From Wuchereria bancrofti (Eukaryota; Nematoda; Chromadorea; Rhabditida; Onchocercidae), in NCBI GenBank assembly GCA_005281725.1, contig SSBO01000003.1, forward strand, positions 8,275,621 through 8,339,620: DNA of 64,000 nt, given 5' to 3'. Shown one piece after another: positions 12,201 to 25,106 of the stretch. The translations under genes and the position numbers were made by a program. Within the stretch, counting starts at the first letter, position 1; each line of letters opens with the position of its first letter. The notes under the pieces were generated by a model that was not told where the DNA came from, did no database searches, and was given only the letters and a program-made list of their open reading frames with translations.

Positions 12201-15200
12201 TCTACAATCGCTAAAATGACTAGTATGATCTTGAATAATGATCTTAGAATGAACATGAAAATCATTCTTCAAGCCAATTAAACCTATTGTTCGTTGTAAA
12301 TTATATTCCATTCAAAAAAGACACAAAATTTTTAGCATCCATTAAAGTGCATTTTCGTGGTTTCACAACCTATACGTAAAATTTCAAGTCAGGAGCGGGA
12401 CATCTCACCTGAGATTTAACTTAGCGAACTGATTCATTTATCAGTAGTGTACAGAATTCTGCTAAATACCATATTACTTACTATCTGATAAATGTATGTC
12501 GGTACAGTTAACTTCAAAGCGATAGCTTAAAATAGCTTAAAGCTTACCGTTAAGGGTATATAATCACAGATGCAACATAACCGTGAAATAATAATAAGAA
12601 TGGGTGATAAATGCTTGAAAATAAATTGAGCGAAATTTTCTAAAATCCGCTGTAAACACACCAATGAACAAATTAATAGTGCATCAGTGCTTGCTGAAAA
12701 TTTAAAGTGTAGCATTCTGGACGCTGAGTTTTTAAATAAGTATTAATTAAAAAAAAAACTGTCCAATAAAAATAATAAAAAGACGATGAAATAAAAAATG
12801 AAAACTAAAATCTGTACTTGATTTTTCCTTTCTTTTCTCTCTTTTTTTCTTACTAAATTTACATTTAAAAACAGTCTGCAAATTTTAATCAAAACTAAAA
12901 TTATAACTTACAAACATAGCGGCCACTCATTGAGTGTTGGATGCGACGTTTTCGACCCGATAAAATACCATCTTTTGATAAATTAGCCTGCTGATTACTA
13001 CTGGTTCCAATTACATCTTGTGTTTCAAGTATAGCAAAAAGAATTTCAGTGCAGACTGTCGTCAGAGCATTTGCATATAGAATGGAATTTTTTACACGTT
13101 GAAAGCGCATTAATTCACCAGCTAATAAAAGTAAGCTACCCATCATCGCTTCATCGTGCATATTACGATTAGTGAGCTGCAAATTTATGTTAAAAATAGA
13201 AAATAACTAAATGAAAGTGAAAAAAACATATTCAAGAAAAAAGTTATGTAGTATTAAATTTGAATTCTACGGTACTCAGAAGTTTCATATTGGGCCTATT
13301 TTCTATTCAAACTATTAAGCAATCTTCTAACTTCCAAATTTTATGTCACAGAAAAATTTTCGACGTACAAAATGGAACTTACCAATTCCACAGTTAATTC
13401 TAGTGTTTCAGATAACAACATGAAACCTGATGAAGGTGTCATATTACGTGCCACCAGTTTCAGTGTATGAGCTGCTTTTTGGCAAAGATTAACCTGAAAT
13501 AAAATTAGTAGTATAATTACAGAATCCATCCTTGTATAAACTATTCACTTTTCTATAGTTATCATTATTATAATAACGAATATAAAGTAATGATACGATG
13601 ATCAGTAATTAGCAAAATGACTATTGTAGATCACAATATCAAATTCCTATAAACTTACATCAAATTCTTTTTCATTTGGTTTTAGCCAAGAGTTAAATTT
13701 TGTAATCAAGCTATTCAAGTGATCCACTTTCACCGTACATATATATGAACCATCTTGTAGCAGTTTAGCGTTCAGAAACTGTAACGCTCGATCCCTTAAT
13801 TTTGGCATAGTTGCAGTTTGCTCCAAAACATCCGCGACAATATGCCCACAAACATTACTTGGCAGCAAATTTTGAAACTGAAATGGAATTTTTGATTACT
13901 AGAAGTACAAAAATCTCTTTAGAAATTGTTTGAAATTCATGATGCAACAATCGGTTTTTTTTTTTTTCATTTATTCACATAGGTTAAATTTATAATGTCT
14001 GGATGAACCTTTTCAATGACGATATCTGCACGTGATGAAACGGCAATCCAATATTTGCAATTATTTGCATTCTGTTGGCCTGAATTTCCTTGTGTATTAC
14101 GTTTCTCAGCATCTGATGCCTCCACAGTGATGAAATCGTCAAGTTCAATGGAACAAAACAGAAGAACTTTAGCAGTTTCAAGCAGCCTATTATATGAATT
14201 ATCACCAACAGCTACTAACTGAAATTGAAAAAAAAAGTAGTAACTTTCAATTATTTCATCCCGAACAAAAAAAAAAAAAGATTTTTGCTACAAAAGCTTT
14301 ATTTTTCTGCATAAATAACTCATGAAATTCTTCTTCAAAAAGAGGAAAAACAACCATTACTTAAACAAGAGATGTATTACCTTTGTTTTAAATTCATCAC
14401 TTTCTAAAAGTCTAGCAATCCAACCCAATATTGCAAAACGATAGTGTCGCAATTTTTGAACTGAATATTTCGTTCGATCGAAAATTTTCAATAAAAATTT
14501 CTCCTTCTGACTAGCGGTTGTAGCTGAGCTTTCATAAACTGAGAAATCGCCTCCTAACTTGATAATATATTTTATCAGATTTGCTGTGCATGAAAGCTGT
14601 TCTACAGCATCATATTCCGATACCATTATGGTTGACATTTCCTCATATAACTCAGTTGATATTCGACCTAAAAGCTGTTATCCATTGCGAAATGGAACAA
14701 GCTAATGAGGGAAACTATACGTTTAATATTTACGAGGTTGAACTGAAAAGTTCAAGTCTTTTCACTCTGGATGTTTGCAATATCATCCAATATAAATTCA
14801 AGAAATACGAACTCACATTTTTTATCACACAAAGATATATTCTACTTGTAACAAACCTTCTGGTTTTTTAGCCCAATTCAGACAGTACCGTTCAAAAAGA
14901 ACGGCAATCACTGCCCAAAGATAATGCGTTCCGGCAGATCGAGCTACAGCACGTAAAATTCTATCACGTCGGTGCGCTGGAATATCAGTAATCGATGCTG
15001 TAAATAGCCGAGAAATTGTTACTAGTTGTTCGCGAAATGACTGATCCTGAAAATAATTCTGATTAAATTACCGAAATTTTCAAAATAATTCAATGTATGA
15101 ATATAGAATTATAATTTTCAAATTCTTAAGTTTTTGCTAGGGAACTTTTTTTCCATGAAAACTTCTCGTTGAAAGGTTTTTCTCATAATATAAAAGATTC

Positions 15201-18200
15201 AGGAGCACAACCTTTTCGTTCATAACAGTCGAAAATAACACATTCAGCGTCTCCTCAATTACACTCAATGTTAAATCGTTATCCTTCTTTAGTACTCCAT
15301 CACCCATAAACGTATAAACAGACATCAGATGTGCCAACACTTTTTTCTGCAAAACGGATATAATTAAACCAAAAATTCCTATTGGTTAACCCTCCAATAT
15401 TAATCTTTGAAATTTTTTTTTTCTTTTTTTGAGAGTTTTGATAATAAACTTTGGAAACGTACAGGCGATACAGTTACAGCACACGTAAGCAGTTGCAAGC
15501 AATCCCGAAGAATTCGATGATTTTGAGTATGGCGAACAATATCAACAATTGTATCTAGTTGTAAATCATCCGCTAACACTTTATAACCACCTAAAAGTAC
15601 AGGATGCAATTCGATCTATATAAAATTAAAACGGTGTTGTAAGTTGACACTTAATAGAAAGAGAAATGATAATCAGAAATTACATGGAACAAGATAATGA
15701 AGCTTTGTTAAGCTGGAACGATAAGCAATATTACAAAGATAAATGAAAATAGGAAAGCTGAAAAGATCACCAAGAATCAGATATAATTTCGTATTGAAGT
15801 TACAGCATTAAATGCTTTTAAGTAATATTGTCTACAAGCTTTTACGCGTTCGGTGTATATTATGAAGATACTCATAAAAAACGAAAAAAAAAAATAAATA
15901 AACTGACGAGGATTTTTTACCAAGGATACGATGAAATTGATAATAAGCTGCTCCAAATAGTGACTGTCTTCGTCAGTCTTCTGCATAACTCTATAAATAA
16001 AACTTGAGCACAACTTTCTTTTCCTATCAAAAGGTTGGCCGATAATGCCTTCCGCTACTTCACTTCATCAATAATCGGTCATTATGTATCTCATAGTTAT
16101 TCCAAAAAAATCATTCTAGTTATCAAAAATGAAACTAAGACAAAATAGACACCTAATATTGCGCACAAATGACTTTTCAGAAAATCACTTTTAAAAAGTA
16201 GATGCTGAAAATATGACTCACTCCTTCAGAATTTCATAGAGTTGATGGAACAGTTTAGCCGATGCTTGAAGACTATGATTTACAAGCAATAACTCCAATA
16301 CAAAGAGACGCCTATCTTCAAACTTTTTGGTATCTTCGTCCTTAAAGCAAGACCAACGACATATATCACGACTTCGCCTAGCATTCTTCGATCCCGTATA
16401 AGGTTTCAGTAAAGAAAGTGCAAAATCAGAATCCATCGGCAGCTGTAAAAAAAATAACAAAAACAAAGTCACATTTCTACAAATTAGTTATATATAGAAA
16501 TCAGTTATCAGCTTTTTTCATAATTCATTTCACTAACCTAGAACTAATTTTCGGAACACAATAATTTTGGCTCCTAAATTGAAGTTTAAATTGAAGTTGC
16601 GGAAAATAAAACGTAAATTCAAAAAAACAAATTGCAAACCCTTGAACTGTAAATTTAAATTGTAAATTTAAGAGCCAAAACCGCTGAGTTCCGAAAATTC
16701 TAAATTAGTGAAAACTAAATCTGAACAGAATGAAGATATTTTTACACTTCTTGAGGTTTATAATTCGACAACAATTTATTATCGAGAACATTATCAGAAT
16801 TTGAGTAAAGTTAACGAGAACTCTCAAAAACACTCCTAATTCTCCTAACTGTGAATTAGTCAGTTCTTAATTTTAAATTGTTGATGAATTCTTTGGCCTA
16901 CTTGCGATAAAGCCTTTTTTATTGCAGTTTTCAGACGCGCTCCTTCTGCCAGTACAATAGCGACCATTTTTGAGAAAAACATTTCAAATTCAGATGGTAC
17001 CCGATTTTTCAAGTAAGAAGGAGTAGTTAATTTCTGAAATAAAAATCTGAATTGCATAAAAATAATACAGAGCTATCATTTTGTCACAATTTTACTATCA
17101 CAGTTCCTCATCTAACTGTTCCAAATGTCACTAAAAGAATGGATCATGTATTAAGTGCTTTTAAACCTAAAAGACATGTCATATACACATTGGAATATCA
17201 GATCAGCAGTAAACAACTTGTTAGTAACATAACAATTCGGATGATGAGATAGATTTCACAATTCACTAATTAATGGCATAGATTTCTCTCAATTTTTTGA
17301 GTTTGTATTAGAAAATGCTTTTAAGTTAAGTAATATTGAGTAATATTGAGCTTCTAGAATACTACCATCTTCAGCAAATTTTAAAACTCACACTGAACTA
17401 TAAAACGAAAACAAAATACCTACCTCTAGACCTGCTTCTGCAAGAGGCCAATCTTCAACTTTAATTATATCAATCAATTTGTCTACTGGATCACCTTTGA
17501 ATACGATTTTGGGCGGTTCACGAACTGAATTCAATTGCTCTTGCTAAAAATCACTATCATTAAACAATCTTTTGTCACCCAAAAAAAAAAAAAAGAAATT
17601 TGCACTGAGAGTGCCAAGTTAACGATAATGATCAGTACTCATCCAAAGCAAGTGCAAATCCCGATTATTACCTTAATTTCTTCTGGTCGTTTCCTTTTCA
17701 ATGCAGGTTTGGAAATATGAGATGAAGATTGACTGCCTTCTTCACCTGTACTACTTTTATTGCTGCTACGACGTCGACGTCGTTTTTTTTTCTCTGTTGG
17801 AACCACTTCGAATGCTTCTATCTAAATAAGTAAATTACAACCTCATTTGCTAAGTTTCAGAGCGAAAAGTGAAATACTCCTTTCTACAACAAATTAATTA
17901 ATTATTAATCTTGAAATAATGAAGATAACGAAATCAGAGAGAAATAAAGAAAATGTTTTTTTTTTCTTTTTCATAAGTTTTTTTATGAAATAAACAGTAA
18001 TACCTCATACTGTTCAAATTTACAGGCTTTCAACAACATATTATAAATGATCTGATCGCGCACTTTCCACTCCGTGCTGACTGTTGCAAAAGCATTCGGA
18101 AATCTAAAACAATATTCACTACGATATATTCGCACTATACAAGCCTATGCTACACATCAATATTGAGCTAAAACAGCTGGAATCTATTTCAGGAAGTATT

Positions 18201-21200
18201 TATGTATTCTGAAACTTAACTTAAAAATTACTAATTTTATAGTAACATGTCTTCTAACGATATGTAACACCATACTGACAATGTATGCAATATTTTCAAA
18301 TTAACTGCATTATCAAATCATTTTTAAACCATTCTCTGATTAAACTGAAGATAACGACTCCATTATTTCTCGCTAAATGACGATACTGCATTAATATGTA
18401 TCTTTTTAACCAATATTAATATAGAAAAGAACAAAGAGATGAGAGGAAAAAGTGAAAATCGGATACTAAAACATTACAGCAAATGCGGATATTTCGTCCA
18501 AATTAAGCAAAAGAAACAAACCTAAATATCAAAGCGCGTATATGCTTGTAAAAAGCATCCGAAATTTTCTCAGCATTATTCATTTCTGATAGCAATTCCA
18601 ATACCAAACTCAAGATTATTTCGGACATGCAATCGTTCAATGTGGTTAAATCCAAGCAACTGATGCAGAAATTGCACAACTCCATCATTTTTTCTTCCTT
18701 ATCTATAAATAATAAAGCAATTCGAAACTTTACATTCTAAATATCGAAAAAAGTTTTACCTGAAAAAAAAATTCACTTTTCTTTTGTCCAAATAACACAG
18801 ACTCTGGAGATTGTGTACCTATGCAAATACAGCTTGAGTGACTTTCTAAGTCAATAAGAACCAAAAAATGGAAGAAAAACTAAACACTAGTAAGAAATTA
18901 CCACATTCTGAAAGCAATGGAATAAAAGTATGTGCAAATGCTCCAATAAATTTCCGCATATCCGTAACAGAAAATAATGAATTTATATATTCTGAAATAT
19001 GTAGGGACTCATCTTTTCGAGCAATTTTTAAAGCGGTCTTCAATCTGAAAGTTTAAAAAACTTTTATTATAAGAAAAAACCTGAAAAAGTGACAATAAGT
19101 TAGTCTGTGAGATAAATTGAGAGTTCGCTGGATCCTAACACACCAATTTAACTGTCTTAATACTGCACTAAAAACCCAAACTATCTCGATTGTAGTGTCG
19201 CGGAAAAGATAAAGAAACTCACTTCAGTGGGAAACTGGTTATTTCTTGACGCTGGTAAATGACTACCAAAGTGTCAATTGATTCCTTCATCGTAAAATTG
19301 TCCATTTTTAGTAAGATAAGTTTAATCATTGGATCGAGCTTGTTGGAAACTAATTTTACATTTGTGCAAAGCTGGCTTATTACAGTAAGACATGCCAATC
19401 GCAGAGAAACCAAATCTGCCCTGAAAGTAACTTATCTATTTAAAAATATAGAAATAATTCGGAAAGCTACTAAATGTAATGAAGATATTGATCAATCCCA
19501 TATGGTAAAAACATAGGATATAATTCAAACCACAAAAATAACTTTTAGGTAGCGGCTCATATGAAACATACTATGACTTTGCCAATAAAAATGAATCAAA
19601 ATATATGAACTTACGTTAATCCTCTAGCTAGGAAAGGCAACATTTTCGAAACTAAAGCATCTGTCATATCGGATTTTGCCAAAAGATGCACACAGATTGA
19701 AGCATAAAAAGTGAATAAATGTGGCAATTTAGTTTCCACAAACTTCGCATTAAATAACTGAAACAAAATGTAGATAAAATAGATTTCTTAAATATCCTTT
19801 AGATTTCCCATAACAAACTAATAATCTTTATGGAGCACCGTTCCAAGAATTTTAAAAATTAAATTCTTGAAACTCTTATTAATTAGTCCGTCTAGTTTGT
19901 AAAGAGTTCTGCTGTGGACTTTTGATCATTTTTAACAGTGTAACAGACAGGAAGAAAACTAAAAGAGATTATTCAATTACGCCCATCTGTCTCTCCCACT
20001 TTATGTCAACTACATCAGTATCAAATAAGATTTTTGCAATATTTTTTAATTAATATTATTCGTATTTGAAATACTTCAAAACTGATCTAATCACAACTGA
20101 CCTAACTGAACCAATTACACAGCAAAAACGAGCTGCATAAACCGACCATAAAAATTATACAGAAAAGAATAAATGAAAATCTAGCCTCTCTGACACGCTC
20201 AATATGGTTGTGTATAAGACTGAGCAATGAGTGATTTCTTGAAGTACAAATGACGACCAATTTTGTCATTGGGATAGGCGCTTCTGATTTAGCATAATCT
20301 TTAACCCAGTCATATTCCAATCCTTTTAAATCGAGTATTGACAGCAATCGTCCAAAGATATTTGAATTATGATATGGTAAGAAAGCAATAAATAATGTTT
20401 CGGCATTGAAACTTTGCACCTAAATTTAAAATGAATTTCCTAAAACAAACTGCTGGAAAACGAGACACAAGCAAATCGTAAAAAAATTTTCGTTATTTGT
20501 TGAATCACTCAAGATACCAAATGAAGCTTTTGCTTACGTTTATAAGATCGCCTTTGTACAAAGTAATACTAAATATTAAGGATTTCGACAACAAGACACC
20601 GAATCCATAACTTTCTGCCAAAGAATCGTCATTTTTTAGTTCCGTTTAATACCTTTTGAGACAACTTTCACGCTATCACTTTGTACTTTTCAAAGATAAA
20701 AATATTCTGCAAGCAATTTCATCTTTTAACCTCCATCAAACACGTGAATCGCATTTTCATCAAGTGGGCGCTTTCATTTTTAATTTTGAAAATTAATTAG
20801 CGACATATAATGTCTATTGTTTTCTGCCATGTGAACGATTTTTTCCTTCCAAAATGATCGTAATGTCCCTTTTAAAGATATCAACTATTCCTAAGATGAA
20901 CTAAATTAACAATTAGTTTCCCATAAATTTTTGATTGAAAACACGACATAGCTCAAGAATTCAGGAAGTGATGCGTTAAAGAGAAGTAACATCAGGAATA
21001 ACACTTACATGAAATTGAAATATCAACCATTCCAGGATTTGCTTAGCTGATAGATGATGCAAGTAAGCAGAAAGCTGTATGATTATTCTTTCAAGTTTCT
21101 CGTTAAGCACCATATTCTCTTCTTTTGTCAGAAGTGCACGTTGCACGTTAACCGCTGCATCATCAAATAGGTCCTCTTCTTTGAGAGCAATTTTCGGATC

Positions 21201-21852
21201 AACTTTTCGTAATTCTGCTAGCCCGGCACGCCCTATAATTACTCATAATCAGAAAAAAGTTATAGGTTAAAAAACAAGAAAAACTAGAGAAAAAAACACT
21301 GAAATACTGATTGCAAACAATCATATCTAACTGAACCAACATCCTATCCGGTCTATAAGGAAATAGAGCCTGCAAAGCTTCAAAGAACTGCAAAAACTTG
21401 TCTTATCATATCAACTAATAATAGGAAATTCTAAACAACTGGTAGCATTACCAGTGGACTACCTAAACAAAATTTAAAGTCTTTGAACAGTAAAATAAAA
21501 ATAAACAAATTCTTATGCAGTTAGCTTAAAAATTTCGTCCATTTTCTTCCTTCCTTTACGGTGCCACTTAAGAGGCATATTTGGCATACAGATGAAAGTC
21601 AATCAAAAAAATTGACCACAATAGAAATGCTTGGATTTTCAATAGTTTACAGTCAACTTTAAACTTAAATAGAAATCTTGAAAAAAAAATTACAAAAGAA
21701 AAAAATGTCTGACCGATTTGTAATGCATTTTCCACATATAACGAGCTTGCTTCTTTTTTATCAAAAAGCAATGATACATGTGGTCGTTCCACTCCAAGTT
21801 GTCCACTAACTGCTGTTCGCAGATTGTTCAACTGTTTCTCTAGTGATGTCAT
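9300..21852 (-). CDS. heatr1: HEATR1/UTP10, U3 snoRNP small-subunit processome
   Basis: Large HEAT-repeat scaffold of the t-UTP subcomplex, needed for rDNA transcription and 18S pre-rRNA processing in the nucleolus. Exons 5'-3' (high to low): 21714-21852, 21009-21232, 20195-20419, 19615-19757, 19223-19420, 18902-19044, 18522-18702, 18004-18103, 17672-17821, 17424-17543, 16902-17033, 16222-16442, 15921-15990, 15463-15615, 15212-15346, 14857-15046, 14381-14667, 14009-14218, 13659-13877, 13383-13493, 12912-13176, 12548-12693, 11777-11926, 11664-11730, 11241-11377, 10909-11099, 10503-10711, 10298-10427, 9925-10111, 9553-9661, 9300-9391. All phases close, giving 1,677 aa (human 2,144; C. elegans TOE-1 about 1,650, from memory). 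Family marks: start MTSLEKQLNNL, SLLFDKKEAS, AKQILEWLIFQFH, LGQSP-free HEAT arrays, MSVYTFMGDGVL, and a C-terminus PSVLPFLSELLEDDNRKVE. A basic NLS KKKRRRRR lies near residues 266-273. Intron 23 uses a GC donor; the exon 23/24 and 28/29 junctions are the least certain. Confidence 0.93.
16528..16714. mobile_element. Fold-back (MITE-like) element in UTP10 intron 11
   Basis: Two arms of about 70-75 bp (16528-16602 and about 16638-16714) are imperfect reverse complements of each other. Left arm has TTTCACTAACCTAGAAC, ATTTTCGGAAC and TTTTGGCTCCTAAATT; right arm read in reverse has TTTCACTAATTTAGAA, TTTTCGGAACTC and TTTTGGCTCTTAAATTT. The spacer is about 35 bp. There is no coding capacity. The structure fits a non-autonomous inverted-repeat transposon remnant; a target-site duplication was not clear. 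Confidence 0.75.
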
Positions 21853-22448
21853 CCTGTCAAGAGACTAGTTTAAATTAAAGGTAACTAATTTCAGGTGTTC
21901 AATACCATCCATTTCAGGATGATAAATCTTATCAACTACGTTACTTTCATTTATAAAATATCTTCTTTTTTACTATTTAACATTTTGAAAAAATTGAAAA
22001 AATTGGAGAAAGAAGTGCTAAAATCAAATAGTAACTTTTAACTTATCATTGTATATACAAAAAGTTAAGAATTAAACCACAGCTAATCATACATATCATT
22101 TAAACAATCCCCGAAATAAATTACTAATAAATTTCAATTATTTTTATACTACTTCCATTGTGTTAATGTGAAATAGTATCGTCCCAATAACAATTGCTAA
22201 CTTCTTATCACTCTTGGAAAATTTCTCGACAATGTTATCTATGCTACAAATATTTCACTACAGATATTCTCGCAAGAAATTTTGAAAAATATGATAGAAA
22301 TAATTACTAGAAGTAGCAAAAAAAATTTTCAAAAAAAAAACCATTAATCAATCTGAAATAAACCACTTTAAATATTGAGGAAGAATTCATTTTTCAACTA
22401 TTTTAATTACAGTTACTCATAATATTATCCCATTCCAATTTTTATTAT

Positions 22449-22610
22449 TAGCTATCATTTATCAAGTTATATGGGAATCATTAGCTATCCTTATCAAGTT
22501 ATATCAGAATCATCAGTTATCCTTACCAAGTTATATCGAAATAATTAGCTATCACTTATTAAGTTATATCAGAACCATTAGCTATCGCTATCAATTTATA
22601 TCAGATATGC
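22449..22610. repeat. 32-33 bp minisatellite, about 5 copies
   Basis: Units begin near 22449, 22482, 22514, 22546 and 22579. Consensus approximates TAGCTATCCTTATCAAGTTA followed by TATCAGAATCAT. Copies differ by several bases each, so the array is old. Confidence 0.85.
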
Positions 22611-23580
22611 TTTGTTAAAATGAAGTATTTCATTAAAGTTCTTTTAAATGTTTTTTAAAATTGCATTAATGTTATATTATCGTATATTGCTCAGGAAAAT
22701 ATTTATTTTGGTGGAAGCAAGATGAAGAAATTAATACATATTTTTTTGATGATACATTTATTCCCTTCATTCTTCCCTTTCTCCCTTTCCCTCTTCTAAA
22801 AGTTATACGTTCATTTTATTAAAATACATGTCAGTCATTTGAGTTACTGTAGGCGGAAAATTATTATTTTTAAAAATTGCACGTTCGAGCAGTATAACTA
22901 GACCGCCCAGCTCATTGTTCAATAGCAACAGAAGTAGTTTGTTGGCTGAAGAAAATTTGGTGAGTAGTAATTTGACTGTATTTGAAAGAACAAAGAGAGA
23001 AAGAAAGAGTCTCTCTCTCTCTCTCTATCCCTATCTTTTTGTATTAATATCCATTTAATGATGACATAAACCGCCATTTCTTGTATTTTTACGCCCCAAT
23101 CATCATCATCATATTCCATTCCTACAATATTTATATTATTTGATTCTGCCAAGTATTTTTTTTCATTTCCTAATTTTATCAATTTCAAATATTGGTTCTC
23201 GGATCACCTGAATTGAATTGTGATATGTTACTATTTTCTTATCATATCACAGTACTATTCTAGGCGTCCGTGAAACAATTTACTTAATGTTATATTCCTA
23301 ATAATAATTCAACAACTCAGGAAATCAACAGAATTGAAATATACATTTACGTGAAGGTAATTTTTTTCTACTTTAAATTAATTTCAATTTTATTAATTTG
23401 CTATAATAAATACAAATCAGTTTACGGAAAAAAAATTCATAGTGATCTAATGGTGAGAATAATTAAGCAATTAATTTTACTAATTTTTAGCTTAAAAATT
23501 AATATTATATGGTTGAGAATTAAAATTATTGTTGTTGCTATTTGTTAGTGGATTATTTTTTAAAAAGAAGAAATGCATAT

Positions 23581-23885
23581 TTACCTTCTGCAAGTTGCAA
23601 TAATTGTTATCATATATTCATTTATTAGTTATTCTACTATTAGTGATTACTATGCGATAATTTCTTTACCTTTTACAGGTTACAGTAACCATTGCCATCC
23701 ATTCATTTATTATTCTATCACTATTACTATCTGATAATTTCTTTATCTTTTGCAGGTTGCAATAATCATTATCATCTTTACTTCTATTCGTTTATTACGT
23801 ATTGTAAACAGCATATAAATTACTACCATCAGTGATTGCCACCTGATAATTTCTTCATCCTTCACAGGTTACAGTAATCGCTTCA
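23581..23885. repeat. Degenerate 80-110 bp tandem repeat, 4 copies
   Basis: Core CTTTTACAGGTTACAGTAAT recurs near 23585, 23670, 23747 and 23859 as CTTCTGCAAGTTGCAATAAT, CTTTTACAGGTTACAGTAAC, CTTTTGCAGGTTGCAATAAT and CTTCACAGGTTACAGTAAT. Each is followed by a TTATCAT/CCATC-rich and TTTATTA-rich block, then GATAATTTCTTT. The core resembles a splice acceptor. Confidence 0.8.
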
Positions 23886-24181
23886 GTCTTTACTCATTTC
23901 TTGCTGTAACAACTACCTGCTAGTGCATTATAAGCAATCTCGAGAATTCTCGATCACTTCAAAGGTTTTCCTTTTGAAACAATCTAATAATAAACACATA
24001 CCATCGATAGTTTGATTATAAATGAAATAATGGGTGTTAAAAATAATACAGTAATAATGGAGGCGGTTACAACCAATTATTATTACTCATTGCTTATCGA
24101 GATAGTGAAACGGTAACTCTTGTCCTTTCTAATTTATTTGTCTCTTTTACATTGCAATCTTTTATTTAATTTATATTAATT

Positions 24182-24290
24182 AGTTGGATTATTAATTAAA
24201 TCAAAGTTTATCGCAGTTTTTTTGAAATTCACTACAATTGCTATCTTAATGGAGTCTTTTTTTTTTGATTTGAACTTTTAAAACTTTAAC
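24182..24290. repeat. Diverged direct repeat, copy 1
   Basis: About 110 bp running from AGTTGGATTATTAATTAAAT through GAAATTCACTACAATTGCTA to GATTTGAACTTTTAAAACTT. It matches 24514-24630 at roughly 75-80 percent by eye. Confidence 0.75.
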
Positions 24291-24513
24291 ATACTTTACT
24301 TGTATATTCGAAATTTAATGTATTTTATTTGTATATTCGAAAGAATTGTAATTATTAATTTGTAGTGAAAAAGAAACTTTTCTTTTTTCTTTGGAATTTC
24401 AATAAAAAGAAAAAGACGGGACAAATTTATGATAGATTGTATTGATTTTGTAACATGTTAATTACTTGTATTACAATATTACTTATTAGTTATACCACTG
24501 ATTATCACTGATT

Positions 24514-24630
24514 TAGTTGAATTATTAATTAAATTAAAATCTATTGCATTTTCTTTGAAATTTAATACAGTTAATTACTGTCTTAATTGAGTTCTTTTTT
24601 TCTTTTTTGATTTGGATCTTTAAAATTTAA
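24514..24630. repeat. Diverged direct repeat, copy 2
   Basis: Second copy: AGTTGAATTATTAATTAAAT, GAAATTTAATACAGTTAATT, then GATTTGGATCTTTAAAATTT. It lies about 330 bp after copy 1, upstream of REC8. Confidence 0.75.
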
Positions 24631-25106
24631 TAAGTTGAACTGATTACTGATTAGTTGACGAGATAAAATGATTGAGATGAAATTGAAATGAAACACTTAA
24701 GCTAATGTTTTGTACTAAATCTTACTTCACCTAATTTCATTGCCATTATTATCATATACATTATCGATTTTTAACTCTGTCTTTACCTTTACTTCAATTT
24801 ATAGTGTTGGTGTAATTTCAAATTAATCGCCAATTTAATAACATTTACTTATACATTAAGTTTAATTATAAGTTTTATTATTTAATTCTGATATGAATCA
24901 GATGAGATATTTGAGATATATTCAATAATTTAAATTATTTTACTGTATTATTTCTTCATGTTTTCTAATCATTTGTCATAGGATTTCTATCAGTATTATT
25001 AATTATAGTAAAAATAATTTCTTTCTAGATTTAATCATTACTAATAATCTACAGTTGAATTCATTGAAATAAATTATCAATAGAACTACGGAATATTTCA
25101 AATAAA

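Larger units (their letters stand above)
21853..25106. other. Divergent intergenic region UTP10-REC8
   Basis: 3.25 kb between two genes transcribed away from each other; it must contain both promoters. Upstream of UTP10, CTCTTGACAG lies one base before the ATG on the minus strand and may be a trans-splice acceptor. The rest is AT-rich with the minisatellites annotated separately and a short AG/CT hairpin (22993-23025). One minus-strand open frame (23188-22919) is unassigned. Confidence 0.6.

Noticed and set aside
12063..12311. 82-codon minus-strand frame in UTP10 intron 22
   Set aside because: Flanking exons join in phase without it, the predicted peptide matches nothing expected at that point of the HEAT array, and no good donor/acceptor pair frames it.
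21299..21388. Possible extra UTP10 exon encoding FFEALQALFPYRPDRMLVQ on the minus strand
   Set aside because: Exon 1 ends in phase 1, and joining to this segment gives GTT CTT TGA, a stop. Exons 1 and 2 join cleanly without it and match the family with no gap.
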